Of a DNA stretch of 34,583 nt, positions 8,562-15,769 are shown piece after piece; position 1 is the stretch's first letter; each line of letters starts with the position of its first letter. The notes below the pieces were generated by a model, which was given only the letters and a program-made list of their open reading frames with translations, made no database searches and had not been told where the DNA came from. The position numbers and the translations under genes are program-made. Source of the DNA: an uncultured bacterium (GTDB lineage: Bacteria; Cyanobacteriota; Vampirovibrionia; Gastranaerophilales; Gastranaerophilaceae); contig CACYVN010000013.1 of the NCBI GenBank assembly GCA_902777855.1, positions 1 through 34,583 on the forward strand. The letters are read 5' to 3'.

Positions 8562-8969
8562 TTTACATAAATAATATTATCCGAATATCACGCTAAGCTA
8601 TTCTTAATATGTTCATTTCTTTCTCTTTTATTGCGAGTAAAAGAGAAAGAAACAGAACCAAAGAAAGAGAAAAACGCAAAGGTACAATACCGCCTTTGGC
8701 GGCATAAGACTGCTAACGCAGTAATATGTGTTTTTGTCCTAACGGACAAAAATCTCTTAGCGCGCCTAAGGACAACGGCGCGCGCTTTCAAGATGTCCGA
8801 CCTTTACGCAGTGAGCAATCATTGTTTGCGACACGACAACAAGGCCAAATGATTAGCGAACGGAGTTCAGGTCGGGGAGTTTCTTTGCGCCCCGTTTCTT
8901 TGCGGTCAAAGAAATGGGGCAAGGTAGTTTTGATAATATAAAAACTACCGATAATATTATTTATGTAAA
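8562..8969. mobile_element. Complete MITE-like element with 20-bp terminal inverted repeats and seven hairpins
   Basis: This 408-bp non-coding element is bounded by perfect 20-bp inverted repeats, 8562-8581 (starting TTTACATAAATAAT) and 8950-8969. Between them lie successive perfect or near-perfect hairpins: 8616-8630/8638-8652 (15 bp), 8690-8694/8698-8702 (CCGCC/GGCGG), 8709-8713/8718-8722, 8731-8739/8744-8752 (9 bp), 8760-8766/8777-8783 (GCGCGCC), 8889-8902/8907-8920 (14 bp, one G-T), and 8923-8931/8941-8949 (9 bp). Two of them have the same TAAC loop. The inner part is more GC-rich than the flanks. Several short ORFs cross it but resemble nothing. A related partial copy is at 1-303. There is no transposase and no obvious target duplication, so it would need help from elsewhere. 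Confidence 0.7.
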
Positions 8970-8970
8970 G

Positions 8971-11238
8971 TTAAAAATTATACTGCGGAATCTCAAACTG
9001 CTCGTTGTTTGCGTCTTTATCCACAAAGGCAAGGTAATATTCCATTGCAAGGTCTTTGCAATTCTTATAAAGTTCTTCACTTATCAGTTGCTTGTGCAAA
9101 GCCGTTCTTTCTCCGGAGTAATTGCCCAAAACGGTTGCATATTTCTGAATATCGTCTTTATTCAAACCTCCGCCGTAGGCTTTTGTTTTTGCATCTGTTC
9201 CTGACGGGCGAATTTCAATATATTTATCACTAAATTCAAGATATGTTCCGTCTCCGACAAATTTAACGGATTTTAGATTGTCAAAAGTTAAACCGTCATC
9301 TTCGAATTTGTCATTAAGAATATTTTTTATTCCGTCAAGTGTGATTTGTCTTTTTTTAAGTGCAATAGCCATAGAAAGATAGAAAATGTCGTTTAGAGTT
9401 CTCTTTTCTTCGCCTGCGATTTTATCAAGTTTGAGTTTGTTAATATCAGGTTCTGACTCATTATAGTAAGCAATATCCACTCTTGTATCAAATCTGCCGA
9501 TAATATTGTTTTCATCAAAAACATCCGCCAGGTATTGTGACAGTGATTTGTCCCCGAGTTTTGCAATTAGTGCCGAAGCTACCACTATTGCCTCAGTTGC
9601 GCTCTTTTCTCTCATCGCAACGGCAAGTCTGCCATTCTCTGATTTAATGAGTTCTTCCGTACCCATAATCATTCCGCCTGATTCTTCTCCTGCAAAGACT
9701 AAACGAGGATTTATACCCAAATTTACCGGATTACCTAAAACATCATCAATAATTACTTCTTTATCAGGAGTATTTTTGAGTTTAAGTTCAACTTTTTTCA
9801 TTATGTTTGCAATTTCTTTGAATCCGACAGGAACGTTAACAACTTTTACACCGTTGTTTTTACCCCATTCATCCCAAGAAAGTGCGGATGCGGTTGTTTT
9901 TATCATAAATCGAGGGTGATTGTTCCATGCGCCTTTCACGCGAAGTTGTTTTGCCCAAAAATCCATAATCATTAAAAATGCCTGATTAGCAGTAAATACC
10001 GTCAAAACTCTTTCATTGTCCAATTTTACATAATCAATACCCAGTTTATTCAGTTTTTCAATAGCATTTACTCCCTCAATTTGGGTAACTGTCAGCCTGT
10101 CATGATCAGGGTCTGTTATCAAAACGGCTGTTCCTATAGGGTAATTTTTTAATTTTTTATCATACCCCATTGTTTCAATGACGGGGAAAAACTTTGTTCC
10201 GTCAGACTTTTTAGCGATAACTGTTGCATCAACTGAGTAATCATAGAATGCTTTTTCGCCTTTTGGAGTATGATCATATTTACCAATCCCGTGGAAAAAC
10301 GGAGTTTCATCTGTATTAAACCAATCAAATTTATCAAGAATGCCAAGTTTTTCCAAAACTCTTGATAATGTACGGTAAGCGCTTCCACCGACACATTCTG
10401 CAATAATTTTTCCCCCATAATTTTTAATCAAATCAAGGTTAATATCCTGTGCAACTCCAGATTTTAGGTATTCAACGTATAAATTAACTCCGTCCTCAAT
10501 ATTTGCCATTGCTTTTTCATTAATTAGCTGATTATTCTGCGCAGAAATTTTTATTTCATAAGTACCGTTTTTGTTTGTCAGGTCAAAAATTTCCTGAATT
10601 TTATTTACAAATTCCATAGACTCTTCAGGTAAATACTGACTGCCCTGGCAATTAAGGTCTTTTGTTGCATTTTTGACAGAAATTCCGTGGCTTGAAGTTA
10701 TATATTCTCCACCCAGTAAATCAAGTTTGAAAGCTAAAAATGATGCCAGCCAAATTGGAATAGTTTTTCTTCCTTCCGGTACAAGTGTTTCAATTCCTTG
10801 TGCAGCTTGTATACGAGCTATAGCGTCAAGAAACAGTTGTGAATTGTAGCGTACTTCGCACCCTGCTACTTTTATAATTCTTTTATTATGGTATTTTTCT
10901 TTTGCCACAAGTGCTTTTGCGAGTGTTGCAAGCACTATGCCAACCAAATTAATAGGAAATCTTGTATCCTGAGGATATAGAATATTTTGCGGTCCTCTTA
11001 TGCCGGCGGTTGAAACTTTAGCTTCTTTGGCATAGCCTGCAAACCATTCCTCTAAATTGAGTCCTTCAGGGTTAGTTTGTGCATTATACGGTTTTAAGTG
11101 TTCTTTTTTTAGCACAAATGTAAATTCACCTTTGTTTGAAAAATTCATTAAATTTAGATTTTTTATGTAATCCGGTGTTTTTTTATAAACACTTTTAAAT
11201 AGCTCATTTTCTAATTGGTTATCCGATTGTTTTAACAT
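8971..11238 (-). CDS. Alpha-D-phosphohexomutase superfamily protein (phosphoglucomutase/phosphomannomutase-like), long form
   Basis: The superfamily motifs are present in order, in a 755-residue numbering: TAGIRG near 77-82, the phosphoserine loop SSHGIS (Ser 182/183), the metal loop DPDHDR (376-381), the sugar loop GEESGG (517-522) and the phosphate loop RPSGT (677-681). Such enzymes interconvert hexose 1- and 6-phosphates for glycan and glycogen metabolism. The phosphoserine loop lacks the usual Asn-Pro after SH, and the protein is about 200 residues longer than typical members, so substrate assignment is open. I start at 11238, not at the in-frame ATG 14 codons upstream, because AGGGAGAG sits 7 nt before this ATG. 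The stop codon lies 1 nt from the mobile element's right end. Confidence 0.85.
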   Translation of the reverse strand: MLKQSDNQLENELFKSVYKKTPDYIKNLNLMNFSNKGEFTFVLKKEHLKPYNAQTNPEGLNLEEWFAGYAKEAKVSTAGIRGPQNILYPQDTRFPINLVGIVLATLAKALVAKEKYHNKRIIKVAGCEVRYNSQLFLDAIARIQAAQGIETLVPEGRKTIPIWLASFLAFKLDLLGGEYITSSHGISVKNATKDLNCQGSQYLPEESMEFVNKIQEIFDLTNKNGTYEIKISAQNNQLINEKAMANIEDGVNLYVEYLKSGVAQDINLDLIKNYGGKIIAECVGGSAYRTLSRVLEKLGILDKFDWFNTDETPFFHGIGKYDHTPKGEKAFYDYSVDATVIAKKSDGTKFFPVIETMGYDKKLKNYPIGTAVLITDPDHDRLTVTQIEGVNAIEKLNKLGIDYVKLDNERVLTVFTANQAFLMIMDFWAKQLRVKGAWNNHPRFMIKTTASALSWDEWGKNNGVKVVNVPVGFKEIANIMKKVELKLKNTPDKEVIIDDVLGNPVNLGINPRLVFAGEESGGMIMGTEELIKSENGRLAVAMREKSATEAIVVASALIAKLGDKSLSQYLADVFDENNIIGRFDTRVDIAYYNESEPDINKLKLDKIAGEEKRTLNDIFYLSMAIALKKRQITLDGIKNILNDKFEDDGLTFDNLKSVKFVGDGTYLEFSDKYIEIRPSGTDAKTKAYGGGLNKDDIQKYATVLGNYSGERTALHKQLISEELYKNCKDLAMEYYLAFVDKDANNEQFEIPQYNF

Positions 11239-11245
11239 ATAAATA

Positions 11246-11253
11246 CTCTCCCT
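11246..11253 (-). promoter_or_regulatory. Ribosome-binding site that fixes the phosphohexomutase start
   Basis: On the minus strand this reads AGGGAGAG, 7 nt before the ATG at 11238. The in-frame upstream ATG at 11280 has no comparable site. Confidence 0.7.
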
Positions 11254-11320
11254 TTTACTGATTTTAATCTGATAATACACTAAAAAACTTTAAAAGGTGG
11301 ATTGTTAAGTTATTTTTATG

Positions 11321-11326
11321 TATAAT
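11321..11326 (+). promoter_or_regulatory. Probable -10 box of the acyltransferase pair
   Basis: A perfect TATAAT lies 24 nt before the first acyltransferase ATG, in the divergent gap with the phosphohexomutase gene. No strong -35 hexamer is visible. Confidence 0.4.
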
Positions 11327-11350
11327 GTTTTTGTTGCTTAGGAGAGTAGT

Positions 11351-12022
11351 ATGGCTAAAAAAGAGTATTCAAAAAGAAAATCTTCTCAGTTTAATTGGTT
11401 TAGAGCCATGTGGCAGTTTATAGTATGCAAAATAATTTACATGGTCAGACTGAAATTAATATACAGAATTGAAGTTCATGGTTATGAAAATGTACCAAAA
11501 GATAACAGGTATCTTATATGTCCAAATCATTTATCAACCCTTGATCCTCCTATGATGGTTGCCGTAATGCCTCGGAATGTAGCATTTATGGCAAAAAAAG
11601 AGTTGTTTAACATACGGCTTTTGCGCTGGTGGCTTGATTGGCTTGGCGCCTTTGCAGTTGACAGAGAAAATCTTGGACCTTCAACTGTTAAAACAGTTGA
11701 AGCAATCTATGACAGTAAATGGGTTCTTGGGATATTTCCCCAAGGTACAAGAGGGGCTCCAGGTGAAATCCGCGGAGTAACGAAAGGTTTTGCGGGGCTT
11801 GCAAGACTTACTAAGTGTGATATTTTACCTGTCGGCATAATCGGTACCAATGAGGCAAAATGGAAGCCTTTTTCAGGCAAGATTATTATAAGAATCGGTA
11901 AAATAATACCTTATGATAAAGATTTAGAATCAGTGAAAAATAAATGGATTGAACAAATTCAGGAATTAACAGGTTTTAAATATATTGAAGATAATTCATC
12001 GGATGATGGGAGTAACGACTAA
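11351..12022 (+). CDS. PlsC-type 1-acyl-sn-glycerol-3-phosphate acyltransferase, copy 1
   Basis: The 223-residue protein has the acyltransferase signature NHLSTLD (NHx4D, the catalytic His/Asp pair), MAKKELF as motif II, and FPQGTRG, which corresponds to the substrate-binding FPEGTR with Gln in place of Glu. The later GVTKGFAGLA and DILPVGI blocks match motifs of the family. These enzymes add the second acyl chain to lysophosphatidic acid on the inner face of the membrane. GGAGAG precedes the ATG. Its TAA overlaps the ATG of the next gene by one base (TAATG), so the two are translationally coupled. A role on another acyl acceptor is possible, since two copies lie side by side. Confidence 0.88.
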   Translation: MAKKEYSKRKSSQFNWFRAMWQFIVCKIIYMVRLKLIYRIEVHGYENVPKDNRYLICPNHLSTLDPPMMVAVMPRNVAFMAKKELFNIRLLRWWLDWLGAFAVDRENLGPSTVKTVEAIYDSKWVLGIFPQGTRGAPGEIRGVTKGFAGLARLTKCDILPVGIIGTNEAKWKPFSGKIIIRIGKIIPYDKDLESVKNKWIEQIQELTGFKYIEDNSSDDGSND

Positions 12023-12741
12023 TGACAAAAGAAGAACGTAATTTTAACAGAAGATTCGCAAAAGAATATAATTGGTTTAGAACTTTGTTCTATATGTCAT
12101 TTTTGTATTTGGTAGTTTATCCTATCTATAATATTTATTATGATTATAAAGTTTTAGGCAGAGAAAATCTTCCGCCCAAAATGGCAAAAAGGGGAAAATA
12201 TATTTATGCCGCAAATCATGTTTCGCAGCTTGATCCTCCTATGGTTGTCATGGGTGCTCATTGTCCGATTGCTTTTATGGCCAAGAAGGAATTGTTTGAA
12301 CCTGATTGCAAAATTAAATGGCTTGTTGCAAGGCTCGGTGCATTTGCTGTTGATCGCTCTAAACCGGAGATTGCAACATTTAAAACTGTCCGAGATGTTC
12401 TGACTACATCTTGGTCTTTGGGTATTTTCCCTCAGGGTACAGTTAAACCTTACGGTAAACTTGAAGGGATAAAAAAAGGTTTTGCAGAAATAGCAAAAGT
12501 TGCCAAGGCTGATATTGTTCCGGTGGCTATTGCTGAATGGACCGGATATTTAAAGGTCTTTCCTATTTTTCCTTTTAAAAGACAGCATGTCATAATTAAG
12601 GTCGGAAAACCTATATCTTATAAACTTTCTCATGAAGAAATAATATACCAATGGGCTCAGCAGATTTCAGAAATGGCTGATTATGAAAATTGTGTTCCAA
12701 AACCTGAACCTGTGAGTAATGAAGAAACTGTTAATGCATAA
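12022..12741 (+). CDS. PlsC-type 1-acyl-sn-glycerol-3-phosphate acyltransferase, copy 2
   Basis: The 239-residue paralogue of the preceding gene has NHVSQLD (NHx4D), FMAKKELF and FPQGTVKPYGKLEGIKKGF. It shares the Glu-to-Gln change of motif III and, unlike copy 1, lacks the following Arg (GTV instead of GTR). The N-terminus has a hydrophobic segment (TLFYMSFLYLVVYPIYNIYY) likely to associate with the membrane. It starts one base inside the stop of copy 1 and is followed directly by a strong terminator, so the pair is a two-gene unit. The two may differ in acyl-chain or acceptor preference. Confidence 0.87.
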   Translation: MTKEERNFNRRFAKEYNWFRTLFYMSFLYLVVYPIYNIYYDYKVLGRENLPPKMAKRGKYIYAANHVSQLDPPMVVMGAHCPIAFMAKKELFEPDCKIKWLVARLGAFAVDRSKPEIATFKTVRDVLTTSWSLGIFPQGTVKPYGKLEGIKKGFAEIAKVAKADIVPVAIAEWTGYLKVFPIFPFKRQHVIIKVGKPISYKLSHEEIIYQWAQQISEMADYENCVPKPEPVSNEETVNA

Positions 12742-12743
12742 TA

Positions 12744-12768
12744 AAAAGCCCCTTACAAAGGGGCTTTT
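12744..12768. terminator. Bidirectional intrinsic terminator
   Basis: Perfect arms AAAAGCCCC and GGGGCTTTT flank a 7-nt loop. It lies between the acyltransferase pair and the convergent gene ending at 12806. Confidence 0.88.
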
Positions 12769-12805
12769 ATTGAAGAAAGGAATTTTATAAATCTTTTAGC
12801 ATTAC

Positions 12806-13888
12806 TTATGCAACTTTGTCTAATTTATCAAGAGCCGCTTGTGCAGCACTTGCAACACTTGCATCCTGGTCGTTTTTAGCAACTGTAAATAATGTTGTTA
12901 AGTCTTTTTTGTATTCAGGCTCCTGAATATAACTTAATGCTTCAATTGCTGATTCTCTAACCATCGGATTAGGGTTGTCTTTCAACTGATTTACTACGTT
13001 TACTGCGCTTGGTAAATCTGTCAAAGGTACTGTGTTATCAGATAATTTTTTGATTTCTTGGGCATAAACTTTATCTAATAGCGCAATTGAGAACAGTGCA
13101 TAACTTTTGTTTCTTTCAGCCATTTCTTTTGGCGAATAAGCGTTTGCTAATTTTTCATCTTCTTCGCTTACTTTTTCACCCTGAACTAATTTTTGTCTGA
13201 TTTCAATTTGTTTTTGTGATGGGCCTTCAACCTTTGATGAATCAAAAGATATGATGTCGTTCAATGCTTTAAATACTTGTTTGTCAACTAATTCCGAAGC
13301 TTTTTCAGGTTGTTTGTTGACTACATCGGCAATGTCTTCCATTGCTGCAGCCTGACCTTCAAAATCAGGGTTTGTTAATCTTGAAATAAAACCGTTCAAA
13401 TCAAGTGACGGTTCAACTGGAGCAGGCGGAACTACTTCAGGAGCATTTGTAACCTGAGGAGCCGGAACTTGTACCGGAGCCTGTGCCGGAACAGGAACAG
13501 GTTGTACTTGCGGCGGATAGTTTACGTTCTGCTGATTTACTACTGCCGGTTGTTGCGGATAAGCAACAGGAGTCTGCGGATATGTTACAGGTGCCTGTGG
13601 CAACGGTTGTCCCGGGTAATATACAGGAGCCTGAGTTGCTACAGGTTCAGCCGGAGCCTGTGGCATTGGGCATGGGCAGTAAATTGGAGCCTGCGGATAA
13701 TTGTATATCGGAGCATTTACCGGAGCATATTGTGGCTGGTACATTGGTTGTGATTGAGCCATGCCCGGAGCGCCTACCGATGGATTATGAATATCAATTT
13801 TTACCGCATTATAGCTTGGTTGTTGGGGTAGTGCATAATTTGCACCCTGCACCGGATAAATCGGTTGCATCATTGGGATTTGATTCAT
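12806..13888 (-). CDS. Pro/Gln-rich protein with C-terminal HEAT-like repeats, unknown function
   Basis: The 360-residue protein has two parts. Residues 1 to about 160 are low-complexity, built of Pro, Gln, Tyr, Ala and Val (for example PQAPVTYPQTPVAYPQQP), with two Cys in a CPCP motif. Residues from about 165 to the end are helical and look like HEAT or armadillo-type repeats (AVNVVNQLKDNPNPMVRESAIEALSYI, then a second AKNDQDASVASAAQAALDKL unit). That combination suggests a scaffold: a disordered tail plus a protein-binding solenoid. There is no signal peptide or membrane helix. AAGGAAGA is well placed before the ATG. I do not recognise a named family. Confidence 0.78.
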   Translation of the reverse strand: MNQIPMMQPIYPVQGANYALPQQPSYNAVKIDIHNPSVGAPGMAQSQPMYQPQYAPVNAPIYNYPQAPIYCPCPMPQAPAEPVATQAPVYYPGQPLPQAPVTYPQTPVAYPQQPAVVNQQNVNYPPQVQPVPVPAQAPVQVPAPQVTNAPEVVPPAPVEPSLDLNGFISRLTNPDFEGQAAAMEDIADVVNKQPEKASELVDKQVFKALNDIISFDSSKVEGPSQKQIEIRQKLVQGEKVSEEDEKLANAYSPKEMAERNKSYALFSIALLDKVYAQEIKKLSDNTVPLTDLPSAVNVVNQLKDNPNPMVRESAIEALSYIQEPEYKKDLTTLFTVAKNDQDASVASAAQAALDKLDKVA

Positions 13889-14016
13889 AAATTCTTCCTT
13901 TCCTACATAAAAATTGAGTCTATTACCATTCTACCTATTAAATGTTCGTAAACATAAATAATTGCTAAAAATATATACGATTTTAATAAAACTTTACAAA
14001 ACGGACATAAAAACTA

Positions 14017-14054
14017 ATTATATTGCACTTCTTTACATTAAATGGCAATATAAT
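14017..14054 (+). promoter_or_regulatory. Operator-like inverted repeat overlapping a TATAAT box
   Basis: Perfect 10-bp arms ATTATATTGC (14017-14026) and GCAATATAAT (14045-14054) are separated by 18 bp. The right arm contains TATAAT (14049-14054), a likely -10 box for the transketolase-ftsEX operon about 80 nt downstream. The dyad could be a repressor site or an RNA hairpin. Confidence 0.35.
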
Positions 14055-14125
14055 GGAAAGTTAAAAATTTTTGTGTTAATATTGTTGAAAGAAGGGGATG
14101 ATTATTCTGAAATATCAGAATATAT

Positions 14126-14129
14126 AAGG
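14126..14129 (+). promoter_or_regulatory. Ribosome-binding site fixing the transketolase-subunit start
   Basis: AAGG lies 6 nt before the ATG at 14136. The in-frame upstream start at 13962 would add 58 residues with no family resemblance and would place the start ahead of the probable -10 box. Confidence 0.55.
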
Positions 14130-14135
14130 TTTAGG

Positions 14136-15095
14136 ATGAATGTAGATAGAAATATTAATCAATCAATAAGAAAATCTTTCGGTAAAGCTTTGCTCCAAGC
14201 AGGAGAGTTGAATGAGAATGTTGTAGTCCTTGATTCCGATTTGTCATGCTCAACGCAAACTAAGATGTTTGCAGATAAATTCCCAAACAGATTTTTTAAT
14301 TGCGGAATCGCTGAGCAGAATATGATTGCAACTGCTGCAGGTTTGGCAAGCCAGGGGAAAGTTCCTTTTGCCGCTACTTTTGCTATGTTTGCAACGGGGA
14401 GAACTTATGATCAAATAAGAAACGGAGTTTGTTATTCCGATTTGAACGTAAAAATTGTAGGAACTCATGGCGGAATTACCGTTGGCGAAGACGGAGCAAC
14501 ACATCAGGCTCTTGAAGATATTGCTCTTATGCGTGAAATACCTCACATGACTGTCATTGTTCCTGCAGATGCAAGAGAGTGTGAAGAAGTAATCAAGTAT
14601 GCTTCAGTTCATGACGGTCCGATGTATATAAGAATATCAAGGTGTAATGTTCCCGATATTTTTGATGAATCCTATCATTTCAATATTCATAAAGCCGTAA
14701 CTGTTGAAGACGGATGCGATGTTACCGTTTTTACTAATGGTGAATTGCTTGCAGAATGTATTTTAGCCTCTCATGAACTAAAAAAACTCGGAATTTCGAC
14801 GAGAGTTGTAAATGTTCCTGTTGTTAAGCCTATTGATAAAATTACCGTGATAAATTGTGCTAAAGAAACAAAATTTCTTATCACTGTTGAAAATCATTCA
14901 ACTATTGGTGGTCTTGGCTCTGCTATATGTGAAACGGTTTGTAATACCAGCCCGACCAAAGTTTATCGTATCGGTATTCATGACGAGTTTGGTCAAAGCG
15001 GTAAGTCTGATGAACTTGTAAAATATTATGGCTTAGATTCCGAATCTTTAGTGAAACGTATTGTTAGCATGTACAAAAAGGAAGTTAATGCATGA
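14136..15095 (+). CDS. Transketolase C-terminal subunit (pyrimidine-binding plus C-terminal domains)
   Basis: The 319-residue protein corresponds to the second half of transketolase, as in split two-gene transketolases. The Pyr domain shows VVVLDSDLSCSTQT, the catalytic-Glu segment FNCGIAEQNMIATAAGLA, and THGGITVGEDGATHQALEDIALMREIP with the expected His. The C-terminal domain starts near residue 190 (DGCDVTVFTNG) and contains ENHSTIGGLGSAICE. These enzymes transfer two-carbon ketol units in the pentose phosphate pathway using thiamine diphosphate. The N-terminal ThDP-binding half is not adjacent. The 3' end overlaps ftsE by ATGA, so the two are translationally coupled. An in-frame ATG at 13962 is rejected in favour of 14136 (see its ribosome site). 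A related ThDP enzyme subunit is possible. Confidence 0.88.
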   Translation: MNVDRNINQSIRKSFGKALLQAGELNENVVVLDSDLSCSTQTKMFADKFPNRFFNCGIAEQNMIATAAGLASQGKVPFAATFAMFATGRTYDQIRNGVCYSDLNVKIVGTHGGITVGEDGATHQALEDIALMREIPHMTVIVPADARECEEVIKYASVHDGPMYIRISRCNVPDIFDESYHFNIHKAVTVEDGCDVTVFTNGELLAECILASHELKKLGISTRVVNVPVVKPIDKITVINCAKETKFLITVENHSTIGGLGSAICETVCNTSPTKVYRIGIHDEFGQSGKSDELVKYYGLDSESLVKRIVSMYKKEVNA

Positions 15096-15769
15096 TAAAA
15101 CTGAAAAATGTTACCAAGAAATATAAAAATGATCATTATGCTCTGAAAAATATAGATCTTGAAATTAATTCCGGAGAGTTTGTATTCGTAGTAGGATCTT
15201 CAGGGGCAGGCAAATCTACCCTGATGAAGCTTTTATACAGCGAAGAAAAGCCTTCAAGCGGTATTGTATCAATTGGCGGAATTAATATTGCAAATATTAA
15301 AAGTAACAAAATTCCGAATTTAAGACGTTGTATGGGAATTGTTTTTCAGGATTACAAACTGCTTCAAAATCAAACGGTTTTTGATAATGTAGCATATGTA
15401 ATAAGAACCTTAGGAATAAGCAGTAAGGAAATAAATGACCGAGTCCAGGGAGCATTGAAAATTGTAGGTTTGTATGAAAAGATGTATGCTACTCCTGCCG
15501 AACTTTCAGGTGGGGAACAGCAAAGGGTTGGAATTGCCAGAGCAATTGTAAACGGTCCTCCACTTTTGATAGCAGATGAACCGACCGGGAATTTAGACCC
15601 TCAAAATTCAATGGAAATTATGCAGATTTTGGATCAGATTAATCAGCGTGGTATTACTGTTATTGTATCAACTCATGATAACAACATGGTTGATTATTTC
15701 AGGAAAAGGGTTATCAAACTCGATCATGGCGAAATTGTAAAAGACATGCAAGCAGGTACTTATGAATAA
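15092..15769 (+). CDS. ftsE: Cell-division ABC transporter ATP-binding protein FtsE
   Basis: The 225-residue ABC ATPase has Walker A GSSGAGKST (near 35-43), the Q-loop FQDYKLL, the signature LSGGEQQR, Walker B LLIADEPTG and the switch His in STHD. The sequence MIKLKNVTKKYKNDHYALKNIDLEI and the lack of transport-specific extensions fit FtsE. With FtsX it forms a membrane complex that activates peptidoglycan hydrolases at the division site. The neighbouring ftsX confirms the identity. The start overlaps the stop of the transketolase gene (ATGA), and the end overlaps ftsX by 8 nt. Confidence 0.95.
   Translation: MIKLKNVTKKYKNDHYALKNIDLEINSGEFVFVVGSSGAGKSTLMKLLYSEEKPSSGIVSIGGINIANIKSNKIPNLRRCMGIVFQDYKLLQNQTVFDNVAYVIRTLGISSKEINDRVQGALKIVGLYEKMYATPAELSGGEQQRVGIARAIVNGPPLLIADEPTGNLDPQNSMEIMQILDQINQRGITVIVSTHDNNMVDYFRKRVIKLDHGEIVKDMQAGTYE

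Noticed and set aside
8588..8941. Overlapping small ORFs on both strands in the 8.6-8.9 kb region
   Set aside because: They coincide with inverted repeats of the MITE-like element and have no family features.
9506..9919. 137-codon plus-strand ORF inside the phosphohexomutase gene
   Set aside because: Antisense shadow of a gene whose motifs run through the same stretch.
13962..14135. N-terminal extension of the transketolase subunit
   Set aside because: The 58 extra residues match nothing, begin upstream of the probable -10 box, and the internal ATG at 14136 has its own ribosome site and gives the usual length.
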